Shown: piece after piece, positions 1-6,196 of the stretch | How positions within the stretch are numbered: the first letter of the stretch is position 1 | How the letters are laid out: each line of letters opens with the position of its first letter | Assembly (NCBI GenBank): GCA_013214275.1 | Contig: JABSPP010000103.1 | Coordinates: forward strand, 1 to 6,359 | Direction: 5' to 3' | DNA from: Flavobacteriaceae bacterium | GTDB lineage: Bacteria > Bacteroidota > Bacteroidia > Flavobacteriales > Flavobacteriaceae | Length of the DNA: 6,359 bases | Position numbers and translations under genes: made by a program | The notes under the pieces: generated by a model | Told to the model about the DNA's origin: nothing | The model's input: only the letters and a program-made list of their open reading frames with translations | The model's database searches: none

Positions 1-1599
1 ATCAAACCCAAAGGCAATCCCTCCGTGCGGGCGTGCTCCGTATTCAAAAGCATCCATCAAAAATCCAAATTGTGCTTTGGCTTCTTCAGGGGTGAATCCC
101 AGATAATCAAACATCATGGATTGTACTTCTTTGTCGTGAATTCTAATGGAGCCTCCTCCAATTTCGTTTCCGTTTAAGACCAAATCATAAGCGTTGGCTT
201 TTACACTTTTTGGATCCGTTGTCAACAACGGAATCTGATCGGGTTTTGGCGAGGTAAAAGGGTGGTGCATGGCATGGTAACGGGCAGTTTCTTCATCACA
301 TTCTAGCATTGGAAATTCCATTACCCATAAGGGAGCGAATTCGTTGGGCTTTCGCAATTCCAAGCGCTCTGCCAATTCCATTCGCAAAGCACTTAGCTGT
401 GCTCTTGTCTTATCTGTTGACCCCGACAATACACATATTAAATCACCAGCTTTTGCCCCTGTAACCTCAGCCCAACACGATAAATCTTCCTGATTGTAAA
501 ATTTATCTACCGATGATTTATAGCTTCCATCTTCATTGCACTTTACATAAACCATTCCTTTAGCTCCAACTTGAGGTCGTTTGACCCAGTCAATGAGTTT
601 ATCAAGCTCTTTTCGAGTGTAGGATGCCCCTCCAGGGACAGCAATCCCAACAACCAGTTCAGCTGAATTAAACACGTTAAAATTTCTATGTTGTGCTACT
701 GCATTTAGTTCGCCAAACTTCATCCCAAAACGAATATCTGGCTTGTCGTTTCCATACAGACACACGGCATCGTCATATAGCATTCTTGGAAATTCATCTA
801 CCTCAACACCTTTAATTTCTTTCAATAAATGACGGGTTAGCCCTTCAAAAGTATTTAAAATATCTTCTTGCTCTACGAATGCCATTTCACAGTCGATTTG
901 AGTAAATTCAGGCTGACGGTCGGCTCGTAAATCTTCATCCCTGAAGCATTTTACAATCTGAAAGTACTTATCCATACCACCCACCATCAATAGCTGTTTG
1001 AAGGTTTGTGGCGATTGCGGCAAGGCATAAAACTGCCCTTGATTCATTCTAGAAGGAACTACAAAATCTCGAGCTCCTTCTGGTGTTGATTTGATTAAAT
1101 AAGGAGTTTCTACTTCAGTGAATCCCTCATCCGACAGGTATTTACGCACTTCCATGGCTACCTTATGGCGAAACAACAAGTTTTCCTTAACTGGACTACG
1201 ACGGATGTCTAAATAACGGTATTTCATTCGCAGATCTTCACCACCATCTGTCTGGTCTTCAATCGTAAACGGTGGTAGTTTTGCTTTGTTTAAGACATGT
1301 AATTTTGTAACTAAAATTTCAATGTCTCCAGTAGAAATATTTGGGTTTTTAGATTGTCTCTCAATCACAGTCCCTCTGACTTGAATCACAAACTCACGCC
1401 CCAATCCGCGCGCTTCTTCCATTAAATCGGCAGCAGTTCTTTCTTCATCAAAAATCAGTTGCGTAATTCCATATCGATCTCGTAAATCTATCCAAATCAT
1501 AAAGCCTTTGTCGCGTGACTTTTGAACCCAACCTGCTAGGGTTACTTCTGAATTGATATGCGAATTGCGTAACTCGCCGCAAGAGTGTGTTCTGTACAT
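1..1599 (-). CDS. aspS: Aspartyl-tRNA synthetase, 3' end cut by window edge
   Basis: This is a class II aminoacyl-tRNA synthetase that charges tRNA-Asp with aspartate in the cytoplasm, using ATP. The frame is open for all 533 codons present. Bacterial AspRS is usually about 580-590 residues, so roughly 50 C-terminal residues lie beyond the left edge. The ATG at 1599-1597 gives MYRTHSCGELR, a typical AspRS N-terminus. An OB-fold anticodon-binding domain covers about residues 15-105. Motif 1 is around 155-170 (the GFTEVETP segment) and motif 2 is FRDEDLRADRQPEFT at 219-233. The bacterial GAD insertion domain lies at about 290-425. HHPFT is at 445-449, GNEIGGGSIRIHD at 477-489, and motif 3 (GARPHGGIAFGFD) at 521-533, with its arginine expected as the next codon. 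The gene is divergent from the suf genes. The sequence alone does not show whether the enzyme is strictly Asp-specific or also charges tRNA-Asn. Confidence 0.97.
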   Translation of the reverse strand, partial: MYRTHSCGELRNSHINSEVTLAGWVQKSRDKGFMIWIDLRDRYGITQLIFDEERTAADLMEEARGLGREFVIQVRGTVIERQSKNPNISTGDIEILVTKLHVLNKAKLPPFTIEDQTDGGEDLRMKYRYLDIRRSPVKENLLFRHKVAMEVRKYLSDEGFTEVETPYLIKSTPEGARDFVVPSRMNQGQFYALPQSPQTFKQLLMVGGMDKYFQIVKCFRDEDLRADRQPEFTQIDCEMAFVEQEDILNTFEGLTRHLLKEIKGVEVDEFPRMLYDDAVCLYGNDKPDIRFGMKFGELNAVAQHRNFNVFNSAELVVGIAVPGGASYTRKELDKLIDWVKRPQVGAKGMVYVKCNEDGSYKSSVDKFYNQEDLSCWAEVTGAKAGDLICVLSGSTDKTRAQLSALRMELAERLELRKPNEFAPLWVMEFPMLECDEETARYHAMHHPFTSPKPDQIPLLTTDPKSVKANAYDLVLNGNEIGGGSIRIHDKEVQSMMFDYLGFTPEEAKAQFGFLMDAFEYGARPHGGIAFGFD

Positions 1600-1621
1600 T
1601 TCTCTTTTCTTGAGTGAGATG

Positions 1622-1629
1622 CAAATTTA
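1622..1629 (-). promoter_or_regulatory. Probable aspS -7 box
   Basis: Read on the minus strand, these bases are TAAATTTG, which fits the Bacteroidota -7 consensus TAnnTTTG. The box ends 22 bases before the aspS ATG, which would give a leader of about 15 bases. I found no TTG at the expected 17-23 bases further upstream, so the assignment rests on the -7 match and its position alone. Confidence 0.4.
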
Positions 1630-1761
1630 ATCAAATCATAATAATATCCCCTTTTGAGCATTCCATTTCTTTTACCAATAATGTTGAGGTTTTCGCTTTA
1701 TCTTAGTGCCTCTGTTCTACAGAAAAATGACTCATCTCAAAGTGTGATTTGATCGTACACC

Positions 1762-1777
1762 TGTCTTGGATAAGACA
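1762..1777. repeat. Short perfect hairpin, 6-bp stem
   Basis: TGTCTT, a GGAT loop, then AAGACA form a perfect 6-bp stem with a 4-base loop. No T-tract follows on either strand, so it is not a standard rho-independent terminator. It sits mid-way in the divergent spacer and could be a protein-binding dyad or chance. Confidence 0.35.
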
Positions 1778-1834
1778 TAAGGAATGGCAATGATAACCTC
1801 CTGATTTAGTGTTGAAATAGTAAGTCATTGATAT

Positions 1835-1850
1835 AAAATGTGATCATTTT
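1835..1850. repeat. Short AT-rich hairpin, 6-bp stem
   Basis: AAAATG, a TGAT loop, then CATTTT form a perfect but AT-rich 6-bp stem. Given the base composition this could easily arise by chance. It lies about 70 bases upstream of the suf -33 element. Confidence 0.25.
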
Positions 1851-1918
1851 TCAGCAAATTATCAAATAAAATCAAGCATGTAAGTTGATTCACCACAATA
1901 TTAGCCGGGTGGAAGCTC

Positions 1919-1946
1919 TTGGTTTGAGACTTAAATTGTATCTTTG
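1919..1946 (+). promoter_or_regulatory. suf promoter (Bacteroidota -33/-7 type)
   Basis: TTG at 1919-1921, a 17-base gap, then TATCTTTG at 1939-1946 match the Bacteroidota primary sigma factor consensus (TTG, about 17-23 bases, TAnnTTTG). Transcription would start near 1951-1953, giving a leader of about 25 bases before the sufA-like ATG. No comparable promoter is visible before sufB, sufC or sufD, so this one probably drives the whole operon. Confidence 0.75.
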
Positions 1947-1960
1947 CACTCACAATTTAA
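1931..1960. promoter_or_regulatory. Candidate operator: 9-bp dyad over the suf -7 box
   Basis: TTAAATTGT at 1931-1939 and ACAATTTAA at 1952-1960 are perfect inverted repeats separated by 12 bases. Skipping A1961 as a bulge adds two more pairs (AC at 1929-1930 with GT at 1962-1963). The dyad is centred on the end of the -7 box and its right arm covers the predicted transcription start. A dimeric regulator bound here would be expected to block RNA polymerase. The arms match no Fur, IscR or SufR site that I can recall with confidence. Because the left arm lies upstream of the predicted start, it would act as a DNA site, not an RNA hairpin. The operator role is inference; the repeat itself is seen directly. 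Confidence 0.45.
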
Positions 1961-1977
1961 AGTTGATTTTTTAAGCG

Positions 1978-2307
1978 ATGATAAAAGTTTCAGACAGTGC
2001 AAAAAAGAAGGTCATAGAACTGATGGATTATGATGGCTTTAATTTTTCTAAAGATTTTGTGCGTGTAGGTGTTAAAAGTGGTGGTTGTTCAGGGCTATCC
2101 TACGATTTAACTTTTGATCACATACAACGCGACAACGACACCGTTTTTGAGGACAACGAAGTGAAAATCATTGTTGATAAAAAGAGTTTTCTTTATTTGG
2201 TAGGAACAACTTTGGAATATTCTGGAGGTTTGAATGGCAAAGGGTTTGTATTTAATAATCCCAATGCCAACAGAACGTGTGGTTGTGGCGAGTCATTTTC
2301 ACTCTAG
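1978..2307 (+). CDS. sufA: A-type iron-sulfur carrier protein (SufA/IscA/HesB family)
   Basis: This 109-residue protein belongs to the HesB/IscA family, which binds Fe-S clusters (or iron) and passes them to apo-proteins in the cytoplasm. The three conserved cysteine ligands are present: C37 in the SGGCSGLSY motif, and C101 and C103 in the C-terminal CGCGESF motif. They correspond to C50, C114 and C116 of E. coli SufA. The length is normal for the family and there is no N-terminal extension. The ATG at 1978 lies about 25 bases after the predicted transcription start and has no Shine-Dalgarno, as is usual in Bacteroidota. It is the first gene of the suf operon, 140 bases before sufB. The family is certain; the choice among sufA, iscA and erpA is made from the suf context only. 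Confidence 0.93.
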   Translation: MIKVSDSAKKKVIELMDYDGFNFSKDFVRVGVKSGGCSGLSYDLTFDHIQRDNDTVFEDNEVKIIVDKKSFLYLVGTTLEYSGGLNGKGFVFNNPNANRTCGCGESFSL

Positions 2308-2313
2308 TACAAG

Positions 2314-2400
2314 TTTAGTATTGACAAGTATTACAGAAATTTCAACTTTTTTAACCGAGGTAATTAAAGCCAACTTTATACGGATTGGTCAATACCTAAA
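2314..2400. repeat. Long-range inverted repeat spanning the sufA-sufB spacer
   Basis: TTTAGTATTGAC at 2314-2325 pairs with GTCAATACCTAAA at 2388-2400. The pairing is 8 perfect base pairs (GTATTGAC with GTCAATAC), a bulged C at 2396, then 4 more pairs (TTTA with TAAA). The 62 bases between contain a smaller hairpin at 2365-2378 (TAAAG, CCAA loop, CTTTA). In the transcript this could fold into a closed domain between the sufA stop and the sufB start. No T-tract follows, so it does not look like an intrinsic terminator. A role in mRNA processing, in differential stability of the sufA and sufBCD segments, or in sufB translation is inference. Confidence 0.45.
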
Positions 2401-2447
2401 TAACAGGGGATAATTATATATCAAATGGTTAGTGTAAATTTAGACAA

Positions 2448-3893
2448 GTGAAATATACAGAAGACGATTTGAGGGAAGAGTTAAAAACCAAAGAATATGA
2501 ATATGGTTTTTACACAGATATAGAAAGTGAAACCTTTCCTAAAGGATTAAATGAAGATATTGTTCGTGCCATTTCAAAAAAAAAGAACGAACCCCAATGG
2601 ATGACTGCTTGGAGACTTGAAGCTTTCAATGCATGGACAAAAATGATTGAGCCAGAATGGCCTAATGTTCAATATACAAAACCTAATTTTCAAGACATTG
2701 CTTATTATTCTGCCCCAAAGAAAAAACCAAAATTAAACAGTTTAGATGAAGTAGATCCTGAGTTGTTGGCTACCTTCGAGAAGTTAGGAATCTCTTTAGA
2801 AGAACAAAAAAGATTGGCAAACGTTGCTGTAGATATAGTGATGGATTCCGTTTCTGTGGCAACAACCTTCAAGGAAACCTTAGCAGAGAAAGGTATTATT
2901 TTCATGCCGATGTCTGAAGCAATCCAAAAGCATCCAGCACTGGTTAAGAAGTACATAGGATCTGTAGTTCCTCCAAAAGACAATTTTTATGCAGCCCTTA
3001 ACTCGGCTGTTTTTTCCGATGGATCTTTTTGCTACATCCCGAAAGGAGTTCGCTGCCCAATGGAGCTCTCAACCTATTTCCGAATTAATGAAGGTGGCAC
3101 TGGTCAGTTTGAAAGAACATTAGTTGTGGCAGACAAAGGGAGCTATGTAAGCTACTTAGAAGGCTGTACTGCCCCGCAAAGAGACGAAAATCAGCTACAC
3201 GCTGCAGTCGTAGAATTGGTAGCTCTTGATGATGCAGAAATTAAATACTCAACTGTACAAAATTGGTTTCCTGGAGATCAGAATGGTAAGGGTGGTGTGT
3301 TCAACTTTGTGACCAAAAGAGGTTTGTGTGAGACTAATGCAAAAATATCTTGGACACAGGTAGAAACGGGTTCTGCAATTACATGGAAATATCCAAGCTG
3401 TATTTTGAAAGGAAATCGTTCAGTTGGTGAGTTTTATTCTATTGCTGTAACTAACAACTTTCAACAGGCAGATACGGGAACAAAAATGATTCACCTAGGT
3501 AAAAATACCAAGTCAACAATCATTTCCAAGGGAATTTCTGCCGGTCAATCACAAAATAGCTATCGAGGATTGGTACAAATCAATTCAAGAGCAGAAAATG
3601 CCAGAAATTTTTCTCAATGTGACAGTTTATTGATGGGTAATGAATGTGGAGCACATACTTTCCCTTACATTGAATCAAAAAATAAGTCAGCGCAAATAGA
3701 ACATGAAGCAACTACAAGTAAAATTGGTGAGGATCAGCTATTCTATTGTAACCAGCGCGGAATTGATACAGAAAAAGCTATTGCGTTAATCGTCAATGGA
3801 TTCAGTAAAGAAGTATTGAATAAATTACCCATGGAATTTGCGGTTGAAGCTCAAAAACTTCTTGAAATTAGTTTAGAAGGAAGTGTTGGTTAG
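2448..3893 (+). CDS. sufB: Fe-S cluster assembly scaffold protein SufB
   Basis: SufB is the scaffold subunit of the cytoplasmic SufBC2D complex; it accepts sulfur from SufS/SufE and assembles the cluster at its interface with SufD. The protein has 481 residues, close to the 495 of E. coli SufB. An N-terminal helical region (about 1-155) is followed by the SUF beta-helix core. C240 (LEGCTAP), C391 (FSQCDSLLMG) and E420 (EHEATTS) align by motif with E. coli C254, C405 and E434, which are important for sulfur transfer and cluster building. The C-terminus EFAVEAQKLLEISLEGSVG is typical. The start is GTG at 2448: an in-frame TAG at 2430-2432 leaves no ATG upstream, and the predicted N-terminus (MKYTEDDLREEL) aligns with family starts. 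An out-of-frame 8-codon ORF (ATG 2425, TGA 2449-2451) overlaps the GTG. The sequence is very well conserved and shows no missing residues. Confidence 0.97.
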   Translation: MKYTEDDLREELKTKEYEYGFYTDIESETFPKGLNEDIVRAISKKKNEPQWMTAWRLEAFNAWTKMIEPEWPNVQYTKPNFQDIAYYSAPKKKPKLNSLDEVDPELLATFEKLGISLEEQKRLANVAVDIVMDSVSVATTFKETLAEKGIIFMPMSEAIQKHPALVKKYIGSVVPPKDNFYAALNSAVFSDGSFCYIPKGVRCPMELSTYFRINEGGTGQFERTLVVADKGSYVSYLEGCTAPQRDENQLHAAVVELVALDDAEIKYSTVQNWFPGDQNGKGGVFNFVTKRGLCETNAKISWTQVETGSAITWKYPSCILKGNRSVGEFYSIAVTNNFQQADTGTKMIHLGKNTKSTIISKGISAGQSQNSYRGLVQINSRAENARNFSQCDSLLMGNECGAHTFPYIESKNKSAQIEHEATTSKIGEDQLFYCNQRGIDTEKAIALIVNGFSKEVLNKLPMEFAVEAQKLLEISLEGSVG

Positions 3894-3894
3894 A

Positions 3895-3950
3895 CCCAAT
3901 AGTCAATCGCTGGGCAATAGCCAAGAATCTAGTTGCCAGAGGCTTGCCTC
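3895..3950. repeat. GC-richer structured spacer between sufB and sufC
   Basis: The first part of the 94-base sufB-sufC spacer is more GC-rich than its surroundings and has several small complementary elements. GAGG, a CTTG loop, then CCTC lie at 3939-3950. GGC, an AATA loop, then GCC lie at 3913-3922. GGCAA at 3913-3917 can also pair with TTGCC at 3933-3937 or 3944-3948. CAATAG occurs twice (3897-3902 and 3915-3920). The rest of the spacer up to the sufC ATG is AT-rich, with neither a Shine-Dalgarno nor a TAnnTTTG promoter box. No T-tract follows the hairpins, so they are unlikely to end transcription. A role in mRNA stability is possible. Confidence 0.35.
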
Positions 3951-3987
3951 GAAATGATTAAAAATTAAAATAAAGATATCATCTGTC

Positions 3988-4740
3988 ATGCTTAAGATTG
4001 AGAATTTACATGCCGAAGTAGAAAGAAAAGCCATTCTGAAAGGATTGAACCTCAAGGTAAAACCTGGTGAGATTCATGCTATAATGGGTCCCAACGGTGC
4101 TGGAAAAAGTACCTTGGCTTCTGTAATCGCAGGAAAAGAAGATTATGAGGTAACTCAAGGAATAATAGAGTTAGATGGTGAAGACATCAGTGAGCTAGAT
4201 CCCGACGAAAGAGCGCATGCAGGTATCTTCCTGTCGTTTCAGTATCCGGTTGAAATTCCCGGAGTTACAGTCACCAATTTTATTAAAACTGCAATTAATG
4301 AATCTCGAAAGGCTCAGGGTCTTGATGAAATGTCTGCCAAAGACATGCTAAAAAAGATTCGCCAAAAATCATCCTTATTAGAAATTGATAGAAAATTCTT
4401 ATCTCGATCCTTAAACGAAGGGTTTTCTGGTGGAGAGAAGAAGCGAAATGAAATTTTTCAAATGGCGATGCTTGAACCAAAGCTAGCCATCCTAGATGAA
4501 ACAGATTCTGGTTTGGATATAGACGCTCTAAGAGTTGTTGCCAATGGTGTTAATACGCTAAAATCTTCTAACAATGCCATAATTGTTATCACACATTACC
4601 AACGTTTATTAGATCATATTATTCCTGATTTTGTCCATGTCCTGCATGACGGTAAAATTGTAAAAACTGGGGATGCTTCTCTAGCTCACGAATTAGAAGC
4701 CAAAGGATACGACTGGATCAAAGAAAAAATAATAAGCTAG
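3988..4740 (+). CDS. sufC: Fe-S cluster assembly ATPase SufC
   Basis: SufC is the soluble ABC-type ATPase of the SufBC2D complex. Its ATP-driven dimerisation rearranges SufB and SufD so that the cluster can form; it is not a transporter subunit. The 250 residues match the usual family length (E. coli 248). All nucleotide-binding motifs are intact: Walker A GPNGAGKST at 34-42 (K40), Q-loop Q85 in SFQYP, ABC signature FSGGEKKR at 146-153 (an SGGE variant usual for SufC), Walker B LAILDE at 166-171 (E171), the D-loop DSGLD at 173-177, and switch histidine H203 in ITHYQR. The ATG at 3988 gives the standard start MLKIENLHAEV. It follows sufB by 94 bases and precedes sufD by 43 bases in the same orientation, with no sign of a separate promoter. 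Confidence 0.97.
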   Translation: MLKIENLHAEVERKAILKGLNLKVKPGEIHAIMGPNGAGKSTLASVIAGKEDYEVTQGIIELDGEDISELDPDERAHAGIFLSFQYPVEIPGVTVTNFIKTAINESRKAQGLDEMSAKDMLKKIRQKSSLLEIDRKFLSRSLNEGFSGGEKKRNEIFQMAMLEPKLAILDETDSGLDIDALRVVANGVNTLKSSNNAIIVITHYQRLLDHIIPDFVHVLHDGKIVKTGDASLAHELEAKGYDWIKEKIIS

Positions 4741-4783
4741 AATAAAAATCTGACCTTGAATACCACACAGAACAAACAGTAAA

Positions 4784-6097
4784 ATGGATTTAAAAGAAAA
4801 AATTGTATCGTCCTATGTGGCTTTTGAAGACGGAGTAAACATGAACTCCGATGTTCATGAGATACGATCAAAAGCCTTCCAAAATTTTGAAAAGTTGGGT
4901 TTCCCATCTAAGAAAATAGAGGCTTGGAAATACACGTCTCTAAATGCTGTTTTAAGAGAAGACTATTGTCTATTTCCCAACAAAAAAAAGACAGTTACCT
5001 TGCCTCAGGTGAAAGACCATTTTATTCACGATATAGACACCTACAAGGTGGTTTTTGTCGATGGTAAGTACAGTTCTTTTTTATCTGAAACCACCCACGA
5101 TAATTTTGATGTTTGTTTAATGTCTTCTGCTTTAGCCAAACCTAAATACAAGCCAATCATTGAAAATTATTTCAATAAAGTTGCAAAACAAGACCATCTG
5201 ACTTCTTTAAACACAGCTTTTGTTAAAGAAGGTGCATATATTCATATCCCCAGAAATACTGAAGTTGAGAAGCCTATTCAAATCATTAATTTTACGACAG
5301 GTACCGAAGATGCTATTATGACCCAACCACGAAATTTGATAGTTGTAGAACAGAATGCATATGTTCAGATCATCGAGCGTCACCAAAGTTTAACACAAAA
5401 TGCCGCTTTAACCAATGTTGTTACTGAAATTTTTGCTGATAGATATGCAACAGTGGATTACTATAAAATTCAGAATGATCATACAAGTGCCTCTTTAGTT
5501 GATAATACCTTCATAGAACAACAATCTGAAAGCACTGTTGCTGTTCATACGTTCTCCTTTGGAGGAAAGGTAACGAGAAATAATCTCAATTTTTACCAGA
5601 TGGGGAAACATATCAATTCTACCCTAAAAGGGATTACCATTATAGAAGGAAAACAGCATGTGGATCATCACACGTTAGTTCATCACACGGCACCAAATTG
5701 TGAAAGTCACCAAGATTACAAAGGCATTTTTAATGAAAGAGCTGTAGGTGTTTTTAATGGAAAGGTCGTTGTGGAAAAAGATGCACAAAAGACCAATGCC
5801 TATCAACAAAATAACAATGTTTTGGTGAGCGATCGCTCTACCATTAATGCAAAACCTCAGCTAGAAATTTTTGCTGATGATGTAAAATGTTCTCACGGAT
5901 GTACGACAGGACAGTTAGATGAACAAGCCTTGTTTTATATGCAACAACGGGGAATCCCCAAAAAAGAAGCTAGAGCCTTGTTAATGTATGCTTTTGCAAA
6001 CACCGTTCTGGAAAGTGTAAAAATTCCAGAGGTTAAAGAACGCATAACTAAGCTAATTGCCATGAAGTTAAGTGTACGTATTGGGTTTGACTTATAA
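4784..6097 (+). CDS. sufD: Fe-S cluster assembly protein SufD
   Basis: SufD is the second scaffold-like subunit of SufBC2D. It pairs with SufB and is needed for iron acquisition and cluster formation. The 437 residues agree with the family's size (E. coli 423). An N-terminal helical part (about 1-80, including the WKYTSL motif at 48-53 typical of SufD) leads into the beta-helix core. The C-terminal hallmark DDVKCSHGCTTGQLDEQALFY runs from 365 to 385. In it, C369 and H371 correspond by motif to E. coli C358 and H360, the latter lying at the SufB-SufD cluster site. The C-terminal helices end in VRIGFDL, a normal full-length end. The ATG at 4784 follows an A-rich stretch and has no Shine-Dalgarno. 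This is the last suf gene in the window; a terminator begins about 30 bases after its stop codon. Confidence 0.96.
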   Translation: MDLKEKIVSSYVAFEDGVNMNSDVHEIRSKAFQNFEKLGFPSKKIEAWKYTSLNAVLREDYCLFPNKKKTVTLPQVKDHFIHDIDTYKVVFVDGKYSSFLSETTHDNFDVCLMSSALAKPKYKPIIENYFNKVAKQDHLTSLNTAFVKEGAYIHIPRNTEVEKPIQIINFTTGTEDAIMTQPRNLIVVEQNAYVQIIERHQSLTQNAALTNVVTEIFADRYATVDYYKIQNDHTSASLVDNTFIEQQSESTVAVHTFSFGGKVTRNNLNFYQMGKHINSTLKGITIIEGKQHVDHHTLVHHTAPNCESHQDYKGIFNERAVGVFNGKVVVEKDAQKTNAYQQNNNVLVSDRSTINAKPQLEIFADDVKCSHGCTTGQLDEQALFYMQQRGIPKKEARALLMYAFANTVLESVKIPEVKERITKLIAMKLSVRIGFDL

Positions 6098-6125
6098 ATT
6101 TTGGCTGTTTTTAAAAATACCGTGC

Positions 6126-6155
6126 AAAAAATAGGTAGTTATACCTGTTTTTTTT
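6126..6155 (+). terminator. Rho-independent terminator after sufD
   Basis: AGGTA at 6133-6137, loop GTTA, then TACCT at 6142-6146 form a 5-bp stem. It extends through a T-G wobble and A-T pairs (A-run 6126-6131 against the T-run), and eight Ts follow at 6148-6155. The hairpin begins about 35 bases after the sufD stop. It should end the sufABCD transcript and insulate the next gene. The GC content of the stem is low, so readthrough is possible. Confidence 0.75.
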
Positions 6156-6196
6156 GTTTCTAAATGTTATATTTTTAAAAGCTAAAATTAACTATT

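Larger units (their letters stand above)
1600..1977. other. Divergent intergenic region, aspS / suf
   Basis: This 378-base stretch between the divergent starts of aspS and the sufA-like gene has no convincing coding region on either strand and no tRNA-like fold that I could see. Its right end holds the suf promoter and a dyad; its left end holds a probable aspS -7 box. Two short hairpins lie between (1762-1777 and 1835-1850). The rest, about 1640-1760 and 1780-1830, shows nothing that I recognise. No iscR or sufR regulator gene is present. The region is long for two housekeeping promoters, so an unannotated small RNA or extra regulatory sites are possible but not demonstrated. Confidence 0.7.

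Noticed and set aside
1784..1800. Possible Fur-box half site (AATGATAA) in the divergent spacer
   Set aside because: The second half of the palindrome is not present and a single short AT-rich word is not evidence.
2321..2345. TTGACA resembling a sigma-70 -35 box before sufB
   Set aside because: There is no -10 at the right spacing, this organism appears to use the TTG / TAnnTTTG promoter type, and the bases are better explained as one arm of the inverted repeat.
2336..2352. GAAATTTC followed by AAC and six Ts as a terminator after sufA
   Set aside because: The palindrome has no loop and is only AT-rich, so it could not form a stable terminator stem.
2705..2983. 92-codon minus-strand ORF
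   Set aside because: It lies wholly inside sufB on the opposite strand, has no recognisable domain, and sufB is plainly the real gene.
4295..4480. 61-codon minus-strand ORF
   Set aside because: It is antisense to the conserved SufC signature region and has no family resemblance.
6168..6175. TATATTTT as a -7 box for the gene after sufD
   Set aside because: The final G of the consensus is missing and the nearest TTG is only 11 bases upstream, so the spacing is wrong; the match is weak in an AT-rich stretch.
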